Positions 1-7,610 of a stretch of DNA of 14,144 nt are shown in pieces. Each line of letters opens with the position of its first letter. Within the stretch, counting starts at the first letter, position 1. Source of the DNA: RFTU01 sp032122355 (GTDB lineage Bacteria > Pseudomonadota > Gammaproteobacteria > Burkholderiales > Burkholderiaceae_C); NCBI GenBank assembly GCA_032122355.1, contig JAUMCS010000050.1, positions 1-14,144 of the forward strand, in the 5' to 3' direction. The notes under the pieces were generated by a model, which worked only from the letters and a program-made list of their open reading frames with translations, did no database searches and had not been told where the DNA came from. A program made the translations under genes and the position numbers.

Positions 1-1541
1 GCTCTAAGGCTGGTGCCAAATAGGTCTTGCGGAAGTATTTGCGGTCGACCAAATTCAGAGCATTTTGAATAGCCTGCCGGGTCATTTCACCCTCTACCCG
101 CGACACCAGCATTCGAACTTGGGGGGTGACTTGGGGGGTGACTTGGGGGGTGACTTGGGGGGTGACTTGGGGGGTGACTTGGGGGGAATCACCTTGAGGC
201 ACAAGCGCCAATGGATGCCGAGGCAAACGGATCACAAATGAAAGGCGGTCGTCGTCTGTCTCAAATAGCGGCGCGGGTGACCCGTTGGCTGTCATTTCCT
301 TCAGAATTTTCGGAATACCAGTCGACCGACCTTCGGTCATTTCCAGTTCTTTCAGGAACTCGCCTATCCGTCGGTTACGGTAGCGGCGGCTCACCGCGCG
401 CCCAGTCTGGAAATCCTCCAGTCGAATCGACCGATCCGGCCCGGGAAAACTCAAAATAACCAATTCTTCGTTGCTGATACGTACTTCGATAGGTTCGCGT
501 TCTTCGTACGATCGGTGATAAACCGCGTTGACCAAGGCCTCCTCGATGGCCGCGTAAGGAAAATTCCAGACCCGTGTGGCTTCGGCTCGGTCGGGATGCT
601 TGATAACCGTCTCGCGTAAAAAATTGCGCTGAATGTAGTTCAATGCCTCGCGCGTCATCCGCGCCAGCGGGCCCTTGAATATCTTTTCCTCAAAACGATC
701 ACCGCCCGCGCCTTCGGGGAACCAGACTACATCGATTTGCACACCCGGGAAAAAGCGCTCGGGTGTTTCGTTGAAAAATAACAAGCCCACGTTTTTGGGC
801 CATGGTGATTCGCTGGGCCCACCTACTACGTTCATTTGCCGAGCCAATGTATCAACCGACAGCCCGGCCGCTTCTGCCGCCAATGCGCTGTCAACCTCTT
901 GCAAAAAAGCCTGCAGAGGCTGGTTTTGTGTCTAGGACGCGGGTGCTTGCAGCTAGAGGCCGTGCTCGGTGTCTGCTCCTTTGCCTCCACTCGGGGCTCC
1001 GCTTTCCTGCGGNNNNNNNNNNCGCCGACTGGTTGTAGCGGTCATCAAATGGCACTTTAGCCGCCAAGCTCAACAATTCCTGCTCTGTCTCACCCTTGGC
1101 TTCGACTGTACTGGTGTAACGTCGGATGTAGTGGTGCCATGTCTTTTTCTTAGCAGTAACTGCATCTGGTGCTTTGTAGGGTCGGTTCTGGCCACCCGGC
1201 GCCCACAGCACAATCAGTTTGCGCCTCTCGACTTCCTCGATGCTCAACACAGGAAAGTACGGCGGCTGGATTAACTGGCAGGCAGCCAACAGTTCCTGCT
1301 GAATTTTATCGAGCTGGTTTTCAGCCAGCCCCACGGGCGGGAACATCGGTTGCCCATTGGCATCACAATCCTGCCCGATCACCACATAACCTCCACCGAG
1401 GTTTTCGAAGTCGTTGGCAAAGGCGCACAAGGTGCGAATGATCGGGTCCGGATTCCAACCGGCCTTGTACTCGATGCGCTCGCCCTCAACGGTGCGCTGG
1501 CGCAGCAGGTCATTGAGGTTGATGGGAAGTTTAGCGCTCAT
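1..1541 (-). CDS. AlbA_2 / GHKL-ATPase-type ATP-binding protein, partial and possibly disrupted
   Basis: The start is ATG 1541 (MSAKLPINLNDLL), overlapping the ATPase stop by 4 nt. The open frame extends 7 codons further upstream, but that part lies inside the previous gene. The first 173 codons carry an AlbA_2 (Schlafen-like) domain: EGERIEYKAGW, then IIRTLCAFANDFENLGGGYVVIGQD. After an N gap and about 78 non-matching bases, the reading resumes near 922 in a frame with QPLQAFLQEVDSAL. It continues through KNVGLLFFNETPERFF, a GHKL-like ATP-binding segment (YAAIEEALVNAVYHRSY, about 505-570), FPGPDRSIRLEDF, RNRRIGEFLKELEMTEGRSTGIPK and a PQVT repeat linker. It leaves the window within a segment that looks like the start of a winged-helix domain. 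Such proteins are annotated as ATP-binding proteins or predicted regulators; their exact role here is unknown. Two in-frame TAG codons (934-932 and 955-953) lie between gap and homology, so this copy may be broken. Confidence 0.75.
117..186 (-). repeat. 12-bp in-frame tandem repeat (PQVT) with six G6 tracts
   Basis: Five full units of acttggggggtg (plus strand) at 117-176 and a partial sixth to 186. On the coding strand it gives PQV-T repeated (six PQV in all) between the ATP-binding part and the C-terminal domain of the AlbA_2 protein. Each unit is four codons, so unit gain or loss changes linker length without a frameshift. Similar PQVT runs are familiar in this protein family. Confidence 0.95.
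935..1012. other. Unexplained non-coding segment next to the gap, candidate insertion end
   Basis: Between the gap and the point where AlbA_2-protein homology resumes lie about 78 bp that do not fit the protein. In the downstream frame there are TAG codons at 934-932 and 955-953. The intact family needs only about 9 residues here. I do not recognise the sequence and see no transposase reading frame in so short a stretch. The end of an insertion sequence, another repeat element or a mis-joined contig end would all fit. Confidence 0.45.
1013..1022. other. Assembly gap (10 N) inside the AlbA_2 gene
   Basis: Ten N placeholders. The right flank (from 1023) codes for DDRYNQSA right up to the gap. 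The left flank does not continue the protein. The true length is unknown. Confidence 0.9.
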
Positions 1542-3421
1542 GCTGGGGCACCTCCGGCACACTTGGATTTGATGAACTCAAAAACTGGCTTGAAAGGCTC
1601 AAAGCAGGACTTATCAAGCGTCGGTACGACCTCTTTGGCGAAGGCAGTCTTATCTCTATCTGATTTAAAAACAACCTTGGTGCCACCAACGCATGGCTCC
1701 TGGTGGTAGTAGTCCGCTGTTGGTGGTTGCCCATAAAACAAGTGCTCTATTTCACAGTACGAATCACCGCCAAATGTCTCGCCGGTCGTAGCATTTCGAA
1801 TCACCTGCTTTCGAATATCGGCATGCGCAGGGACTGGAAGCATTACTGCATAGGACTCGCCGTGTGCCCACTTCTTGATAAGGCCTTTGAAGGGATCGTT
1901 GGCGGTCACCTCGCCGTTGAGACCATTCCACTGGTCGTATGCCTTGTCGAAATCAAACAAGGCAAAAATCGGCAAGCCGCCCATTTCGCCATGAATCCGA
2001 TTGTCGGTCAGTAGCTGATTTATGTAGGTACAGCTAAACGCATAGAAAGGAATGAAAGGCATCTCCTCCTCATAGAGCTTGTACCACGCCTCTTTGAGAA
2101 TGATCGGGTCTGTACTGCCCTCGGTAAATAGCACAGGTTTTTTCTCGATCTGGACCGTGTTGATGATGCTGAGCAACTGTTCTTGTTCTGAGTATTTAAT
2201 CAAATCTGAGCTCAGCTTCTTAATTGCAACAGCTTTCGGCAGATCGTAGCAATTCGCCTGATTGTCCTTAATGTCGATAAATTTGATCTTTTTCTTGTCG
2301 TGTGGAATGAGCGTCACTGCACTGTGGCTACTCATCAAAACGTGGCTGGTTTTCGCTGCCGCATCCGTGATATCGAAGACTTGCCGCAAAAAATCAAACT
2401 GCCATTCTGGATGTAGGAAGGCATCCGGCTCATCCAGCAATATTAGGCAATTACGATCTTTGAACAGCTCGACGATGGAGTAGATGTACACCGACTGAAA
2501 CTGACCATCGCTGAAATGGGCAATGGTGCCTTCCAGGCCGCTAGTCAGGGTAAGTGGGATAGAGAGGTCCGCCAACATGCCCAGGGTCTTCAAATTATCG
2601 AACTGCCGAAAGATGTCCGATAACGACTGATCGGCAAAGCGCTGTTGAAAAAGTTCGATATTGACGGATATTTGATAGCGGTCGTTATCCGCATCAAACA
2701 CATTGCCGTGATTAAACTCGCCCTTGATGCTGGCAACCAACGCGTCCAGGAAGTTACGCGTGATGCCGTCCGCGCCCCAATAGTGAGTGCGAGGATCAAA
2801 GTTCTCGATGCTGTCCGTGCCAAGTGCCTTGAGTGCGCCAGTGGCAAATGATGGCCGCTGCAACACCAGTTGCAAATCAGCTCCAATATTTTGTATTCCC
2901 AGTTTTTGACACACGAACTGCCGCGCCTTGGCGCCCTCTGACTGTGTCAGCAAAACGGATAGCAGCAGTGCCTTGTACTTAGGCCCAACGCCGATAAAGC
3001 GCCGACTTTCGTCGAGATTGGCGCCTTTGATGCGCTTGCGAAAGCTATCCTCATAACGCTGCACCAGATCGGCCACGGTAGTGTTGTGGCCTGAATAGTA
3101 GGTCAGCACATTGTCTGGCAGTGGCGTCTTGCCCAGCGTGGCGCGCGCCTTGCCGTCAATGGTGAGTGCACCAGCGTTCCAAGCTATTTCCGTGGTCGTA
3201 CCGTCGATTTCGTACTTGATGGTGTAGTCGAAGCCCAGGTTGCCTTTCTCTTTGTCGTACTCAAAAAGATGACGGAAGATTTCCATCAGTGCCTCGAACA
3301 GATTGGATTTTCCGCTGCCGTTTTTGCCGACGAATACGTCGATAAAACTGCTGCCGTCAAAAATCAGGGAAAAGTTTCGCAGGTTTTTGTAGTGGCTAAT
3401 GGTGAGTGATATCAGGCGCAT
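1538..3421 (-). CDS. Restriction-associated AAA/ABC-type ATPase with C-terminal TOPRIM-like domain (OLD-like)
   Basis: A 627-residue protein with an ATPase head and a probable nuclease tail. Walker A is GKNGSGKSN at 32-40, after the RecF/SMC-like opening ISHYKNLRNFSL. An ABC-signature-like FSDGQFQ lies at 303-309, Walker B CLILLDEPD at 325-333 (Asp330, Glu331) and a switch histidine in SSHSAV (His366). From about 428, LFTEGSTDPIIL (Glu434) and FALFDFDKAYDQW (Asp490, Asp492) resemble the Glu and DxD metal site of TOPRIM domains in OLD-family nucleases. The order ATPase then TOPRIM is that of OLD and GajA proteins, and a family of restriction-system-associated AAA ATPases is known. The gene starts 9 nt after the hsdS stop with AGGGAA upstream, and its TGA overlaps the next ATG (ATGA, 1541-1538). 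It probably acts in phage defence beside the type I enzyme. The substrate and trigger are unknown. The TOPRIM call is inference from motifs. Confidence 0.85.
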   Translation of the reverse strand: MRLISLTISHYKNLRNFSLIFDGSSFIDVFVGKNGSGKSNLFEALMEIFRHLFEYDKEKGNLGFDYTIKYEIDGTTTEIAWNAGALTIDGKARATLGKTPLPDNVLTYYSGHNTTVADLVQRYEDSFRKRIKGANLDESRRFIGVGPKYKALLLSVLLTQSEGAKARQFVCQKLGIQNIGADLQLVLQRPSFATGALKALGTDSIENFDPRTHYWGADGITRNFLDALVASIKGEFNHGNVFDADNDRYQISVNIELFQQRFADQSLSDIFRQFDNLKTLGMLADLSIPLTLTSGLEGTIAHFSDGQFQSVYIYSIVELFKDRNCLILLDEPDAFLHPEWQFDFLRQVFDITDAAAKTSHVLMSSHSAVTLIPHDKKKIKFIDIKDNQANCYDLPKAVAIKKLSSDLIKYSEQEQLLSIINTVQIEKKPVLFTEGSTDPIILKEAWYKLYEEEMPFIPFYAFSCTYINQLLTDNRIHGEMGGLPIFALFDFDKAYDQWNGLNGEVTANDPFKGLIKKWAHGESYAVMLPVPAHADIRKQVIRNATTGETFGGDSYCEIEHLFYGQPPTADYYHQEPCVGGTKVVFKSDRDKTAFAKEVVPTLDKSCFEPFKPVFEFIKSKCAGGAPA

Positions 3422-3430
3422 GGCAGTTCC

Positions 3431-5033
3431 CTATCCCTGCGCCATCACAGCATTGAGTAATTCGGTCTGCTTGTCTGTCGCGTCGCTAATCTTCTGATCC
3501 AGCGTGTCGCACAGGGCCATCAACTGGTCGATGCGGGCGACAATGCGGTGTTGTTCGGGAAGTGGGGGAAGCGGAATCGGAATCGGATATATTTTCCCGC
3601 CAGAAATCACTGGCTGTGCAGTTGATGAGGCGTCAGCTTGCAAATCGATTGTTTTCAGCAACCAAATCACCCACGCTTGGTCGATTCTATCTTCGTCATA
3701 TATTGTGAAAAATGCGTTATCAGTAATCCAAGCTTTTGCTGGAGTCAGATGGATGCTTCCACAGTAATAGCCGACGCGCCCAATCACGATGACAGGTCGG
3801 TCTGTATTTGCGGCATTGTGATATCCGGTAATTCCATTTCCACCAAAGACCGGTATTTCACCTGCCAGCATCTTGTCTTTTGGAAGATTGTTTCCGGAGG
3901 TAACTCGGAATAGGTCGCCCAGCCTCACCCACTCCCACCCCCGCGGCAAGTCATACCTCTTTTCTTCCTCCGTAACCGGCGGCAGCGGCTTGGGCGCTTT
4001 GATCTTGCCTTCCTTCACCAGCTGTTTTTTCTCCCATTCAATTGCGCTCAGCAACTCGCTGGCGGGTGGGTCGTTGGGGTCTTGCGGCACCAGTTTGCCC
4101 ATTACCGCCAATTGCAAAATGGCTTTGCGCAGTTCGGCTACGTTCTCTTTAACGGTGTATAGCTCGCCAAAGTGCTCGGCCAAAAAGGCATGGGCGCGTT
4201 GGTGTTGCTCTGGTTCGGCGATGTTCAGTAGTTGCTGAATGGCGGCGGCGTGAACCGACAAGCGCTTCTCATTTTGAGCTGCGCGCAATTTTTCCAGTTC
4301 ATCACAACGTACCATCAGCTCATCGATTTTGGCGACGATGCGTGTTTGTTCTTGTGCAGGAGGGAGACCAATAACAATTCCGCCAATAGTTCCTTGGCTA
4401 ATGGCTGGAACAGATGTCCCTGTTTGCAACTTTGAAAAGTCAAAGCTTGATAGAAGTTGGTAGACCCACTCTAAATCGACGAGGGAATAGGGGGTGATGC
4501 CGAGGCAGTTGTTATCAATAACTGTCCTTTTTCGAAGTATCCGTCGCTTGTTGGTAGCGATGGCCCCACCGATTTTCGGAAAAATTATCGTCCCTGGATC
4601 ACTAATACTCAATTTGCTTGATTTCACGGTTTCTTCTGAAACTGTGTTGTTGGATGTGATGATGAATTTTTCGTTGCCTGGTAAATTCATATCACTAACC
4701 TTACAAAGCAGAATCTCCTGTTCCGTATTACCCTGTATGCTGTGTGGCAGACCTGAACCAAGAGCCCAGAAACCAATTTCAATAAGTCNNNNNNNNNNTG
4801 ACAGAAGGCAGTGGCTTGGGCGCTTTGATCTTACCTTCCTTCACCAGCTGTTTCTTTTCTGCTTCAATTTCTTTCAGCAACTCGTTGGCTGGCTGATCGC
4901 TTGGGTCTTGCTGCACCAGTTTGCCTTGCATGGCCAGCGTCAAAATCAGCTCGCGCAGTTTTTTTATGCCATCGGGCGCAGAAAAGGCCGTATCGAAGTG
5001 TTGCTGTAACAAGTCGGCGGTGTGATTATTCAT
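3431..5033 (-). CDS. hsdS: Type I specificity subunit HsdS, one gene spanning an assembly gap
   Basis: HsdS reads the two half-sites of the target and holds the HsdM and HsdR subunits. The start is ATG 5033 (MNNHTADLLQQHF), inside the end of the DUF1016 gene, with GGAAGG 8 nt upstream. Seventy-eight codons lead to PLPSV and the N gap. Beyond the gap the frame resumes (LIEIGFWALGSG) and runs on through ATG 4690 to TAG at 3431-3433. The part after 4690 is not a separate gene. Layout: N-terminal conserved helix (LRELILTLAMQGKLV), recognition domain 1 (about 4788-4370), first coiled spacer (RIVAKIDELMVRCDELE), second conserved helix (LRKAILQLAVMGKLV), recognition domain 2 (about 3930-3550), second spacer (RIVARIDQLMALCDTLD). 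This is the classical two-fold repeat of HsdS. By eye, recognition domain 1 is richer in A+T than the conserved parts, as often seen for exchangeable recognition domains. The target sequence cannot be read from this. Confidence 0.9.
3981..4030 (-). repeat. hsdS internal direct repeat, copy B (before recognition domain 2)
   Basis: Partner of the repeat at 4807-4856. It encodes the same linker ahead of recognition domain 2, followed here by the complete TEEEKRYDLPRGWEWVRLG, which shows what is missing at the other copy. Confidence 0.85.
4789..4798. other. Assembly gap (10 N) inside hsdS
   Basis: Ten N placeholders. Both flanks stay in one hsdS frame if the true gap is a multiple of three. Comparing PSV-T-gap-LIEIG with the second copy (PPVTEEEK through RLGDLFRV) suggests that about 18-19 codons (54-57 nt) are missing. 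The gap sits where the two repeat copies in hsdS are most alike, which may explain why assembly failed. Confidence 0.85.
4807..4856 (-). repeat. hsdS internal direct repeat, copy A (before recognition domain 1)
   Basis: Fifty bp matching 3981-4030 at 47 positions, in the same orientation, 826 bp apart as written. It encodes the KKQLVKEGKIKAPKPLP linker ahead of recognition domain 1. The repeat probably continues into the N gap. Such paired repeats allow recognition domains to be exchanged or lost by homologous recombination. Confidence 0.85.
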
Positions 5034-6126
5034 CGTGGCCGCCTTCCAATTCTTGCTCAATCTGCTCAATGCTGGGCAGACTGCTTTCAAGACTCTTGGG
5101 CAAAGCTCGGGTGAGCTCGAAACTAGAAACACCAATAGGCTTGTCAATGCTGCGCAGAGCGTATTCGGCTAGAACACGGTTAGGTTGCTGACAAAGAATC
5201 AGGCCAATGGTGGGCTTGTCGGCTTCATGTCGCAACTGATCATCGACCACATTGCAATAAAAATTCATCTTCCCCGCATACTCGGGTTTGAAATCGCCGC
5301 GCTTCAGATCAATCACCACATAACAGCGTAGTTTGAGATGGTAAAAAAGCAAGTCAATGTAAAAATCCGTATCACCAATGTCAAGGTGGTATTGCCGACC
5401 AACAAATGCAAACCCACGACCCAATTCCAACAAAAATTTTTCCAGGTGAGTGATAAGGCCCGTTTCCAACTCGCGCTCATGAAAACCGGACTCTAAGGTG
5501 AGAAAATCAAACAGATAAGGGTCTTTTAGCGTTTGTTGCACCAGATCAGAATCCGGTGGAGGCAGCCGTTTGGCAAAATTGGTGATCGCACGCCCTTGCC
5601 GACGATGGGCCGCCGTTTCCACTTGCATAAGCAGAATATTGCGGCTCCACCCATGGTTAATGACAGCCTGCATATACCATTGGCGTATGGTGTGGTCTTT
5701 GACCTTGGCCATGAGTTCGGCGTGATGCCCCCAAGGGATAGATAACATCAGCTCGGCTGGAAAGCATTCTCGCAACGCCCGCATTCTCGGCGAATCCTCG
5801 ATTTGTGCCACAGGTTGTGGCACCAAACTCAGATGGGGATATTCGCGGTAAAAAGCCAGCATCCGCTTGATGTTTCGCTCTGAAAATCCCTTTTCTTCGG
5901 GTAGTTCGTTGTGCAGGTCGCGGGCAAGCCTCGGAATAACACTCGCGCCCCAGCCTTCCTTTTGCTGACGGCCATCAATCAATGCACCAATTTCCCAATA
6001 AAGCTGAATCAACTCCGCATTGACCGCTAGCATGGCACGGGTTTGGGCATGACGAACACGCTGTTTGATGTCTGTGATCAGGCCGGCGTAGTCATTAGCT
6101 CGATTCACATCATTCACCTCGCTCAT
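5026..6126 (-). CDS. DUF1016 (YhcG-like) PDDEXK nuclease-domain protein
   Basis: A 366-residue protein of the DUF1016/YhcG family, often found inside type I restriction loci and of unproven role. The N-terminal DUF1016 part (about 14-150) shows YWEIGALI, GWGASVIPRLARDLHNELP and GFSERNIKRMLAFYREYP. The C-terminal part (about 170-330) is a PDDEXK nuclease fold: FYIDLLFYH with Asp258, then VVIDLK with Asp273 and Lys275, then PEYAGKMNFY. The core residues look intact. The gene sits between hsdM and hsdS, overlapping hsdM by 4 nt (ATGA) and hsdS by 8 nt (ATGAATAA). This tight packing places it in the same translation unit as the methylase and specificity subunits and argues for a shared job. It could be an accessory nuclease, a control factor or a modifier of specificity. 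The sequence does not decide between these. Confidence 0.92.
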   Translation of the reverse strand: MSEVNDVNRANDYAGLITDIKQRVRHAQTRAMLAVNAELIQLYWEIGALIDGRQQKEGWGASVIPRLARDLHNELPEEKGFSERNIKRMLAFYREYPHLSLVPQPVAQIEDSPRMRALRECFPAELMLSIPWGHHAELMAKVKDHTIRQWYMQAVINHGWSRNILLMQVETAAHRRQGRAITNFAKRLPPPDSDLVQQTLKDPYLFDFLTLESGFHERELETGLITHLEKFLLELGRGFAFVGRQYHLDIGDTDFYIDLLFYHLKLRCYVVIDLKRGDFKPEYAGKMNFYCNVVDDQLRHEADKPTIGLILCQQPNRVLAEYALRSIDKPIGVSSFELTRALPKSLESSLPSIEQIEQELEGGHDE

Positions 6127-7589
6127 GCTTGGCCTCGCAATGCAGTGAGCAGTTCCGTTTTAAGGGCTTGTTGCGCCTCAGCCAGTTGGCGGCTAATCTC
6201 ATGATATTCCGCCATCAGCTCGGCTGGATCGCGGTGAGTGACCTCCACTGCATGGGGGTTCTTACAATCAAGGTTGTAATTGCGCGCGGCAAGGTCCGCC
6301 GCTGACACCTTCCAGGCATATTCGGTCGTCTTGCGCCCCTGGCGCACTGAGCCACCCCACCAATCTTTTTCCAGATCGAATTCTTTGATTTCCAGCGGCT
6401 TAGAGCGTGAATAGCTCTTGTAACCCTCAGGGTAAGGATGCTCAAAGAACCACACATCATTCGTCGGCTCACCTTTTTCAAAAAACAGCACATTGGTAGC
6501 AATGCTGGTGTAGGGCGCAAAAACACCCTTGGGCAGGCGCACAATGGTGTGCAGATTGAATTCTTCAAGCAGTTCGCGTTTGAGCGTGGTTTTAGCACCC
6601 TCACCAAACAAAAAACCATCCGGCAACACGACAGCGGCGCGACCGGTGTCGTGCTTGAGCAGATGCATAATCAGCGCCATGAACAAATCCGCGGTTTCGC
6701 GGGTCTGGTATTTGCGCGGAAAGTTGTTCTCAATCCCATCTTCTTCCATGCCACCAAAAGGCGGATTGGTGAGGATGATGTCCACACGGTCCTTGGGGCC
6801 GTAGTCCTTGAGCGGGCGGCTCAGGGTGTTGTCATGCCGAATGTTGCTGGGTACATCAATGCCATGCAACATCAAATTCGTCATAGCCAGCATGTGGGGC
6901 AGCGGCTTTTTTTCAACGCCATGGATGCTGTCTTGCAGCGTGATGCGGTCCGCCGCTGTTTTGACTTGGGCTGTCAGGTGCTCAATCGCACAGGTCAAGA
7001 AGCCGCCCGTGCCACAGGCCGGATCCAGCACACTCTGGCCCAACTGCGGGTCAAGCATATCCACCATAAACTGAGTCACAGCCCGCGGCGTGTAGTACTC
7101 GCCCGCGTTTCCCGCAGACTGCAGATCAGCCAAGATTTTTTCATAGATGTCATTAAACAGGTGACGATCTGACGAAGAGTTGAAATCCACATCGCTTTCA
7201 ATCGCATTGATCACCTGCCGCAACAGGGTGCCAGACTTCATGTAGTTGTAAGCATCTTCAAACACCGAGCCAACCACTTTGCCATGCGGGGTGACACCAG
7301 CCGAGGTGGCCAGCCTTTTCAGCGAGGGGAAGAGCTCGTTGTTGACAAAGTCAATCAATTCATCACCGGTGATGCCCTCGGCATCTTTGGCCCAATGGCT
7401 CCAGCGGAATCGGCTTTGCAGGGGCGACTTATAGCCAGGAACGGTGAGCTGCCATTCTTGCTCCTTGTCGTCGAAGATTTTCAAAAACAGCAGCCAAACA
7501 ATCTGGCTGATGCGCTGGGCATCGCCATCCACGCCCACATCCTTGCGCATGATGTCTTGGATGGTTTTAATCAGGGTACCGATAGACAT
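6123..7589 (-). CDS. hsdM: Type I restriction-modification methyltransferase subunit HsdM
   Basis: HsdM methylates adenine N6 in the bipartite target chosen by HsdS, using S-adenosylmethionine. Two copies join one HsdS to form the modification enzyme. The 488 residues show an N-terminal helical HsdM_N domain (about 5-125), the GEYYTPR element at 163-169, the SAM-binding motif I DPACGTGGF at 189-197 and the catalytic motif IV NPPFGG at 275-280. All are intact. The C-terminal end (HEISRQLAEAQQALKTELL) looks helical, as expected for contact with HsdS. The ATG at 7589 lies 21 nt after the hsdR stop, with a weak GGAA site. The TGA overlaps the next ATG in ATGA at 6126-6123, so HsdM and the DUF1016 protein are likely coupled in translation. 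This gene should be functional even though hsdR is interrupted. Confidence 0.96.
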   Translation of the reverse strand: MSIGTLIKTIQDIMRKDVGVDGDAQRISQIVWLLFLKIFDDKEQEWQLTVPGYKSPLQSRFRWSHWAKDAEGITGDELIDFVNNELFPSLKRLATSAGVTPHGKVVGSVFEDAYNYMKSGTLLRQVINAIESDVDFNSSSDRHLFNDIYEKILADLQSAGNAGEYYTPRAVTQFMVDMLDPQLGQSVLDPACGTGGFLTCAIEHLTAQVKTAADRITLQDSIHGVEKKPLPHMLAMTNLMLHGIDVPSNIRHDNTLSRPLKDYGPKDRVDIILTNPPFGGMEEDGIENNFPRKYQTRETADLFMALIMHLLKHDTGRAAVVLPDGFLFGEGAKTTLKRELLEEFNLHTIVRLPKGVFAPYTSIATNVLFFEKGEPTNDVWFFEHPYPEGYKSYSRSKPLEIKEFDLEKDWWGGSVRQGRKTTEYAWKVSAADLAARNYNLDCKNPHAVEVTHRDPAELMAEYHEISRQLAEAQQALKTELLTALRGQA

Positions 7590-7610
7590 AAATAAATTCC
7601 GAGAAGTTGC

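Noticed and set aside
117..186. CRISPR-like array of direct repeats
   Set aside because: Units are 12 bp with no spacers and encode an in-frame PQVT peptide repeat within a gene.
935..1012. Integron attC site or group II intron end
   Set aside because: I could not find the paired core sites of an attC or a domain V-like hairpin. The segment is too short to classify and is left unexplained.
3431..4690. A second, separate hsdS gene starting at ATG 4690
   Set aside because: The same frame continues upstream of 4690 to the N gap with HsdS-like residues (LIEIGFWALGSG through LLCKVSD), and the missing N-terminal repeat is on the other side of the gap. It is one gene.
5034..5147. Longer hsdS start at 5147
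   Set aside because: The extra 38 codons lie inside the DUF1016 coding region and do not resemble HsdS. ATG 5033 has GGAAGG at good spacing and begins a normal HsdS N-terminus.
6438..7172. A 244-codon open frame on the plus strand
   Set aside because: It lies wholly opposite hsdM, whose motifs and overlaps are clear, and its translation shows no recognisable domain. The other plus-strand open frames in the window are likewise opposite confident genes.
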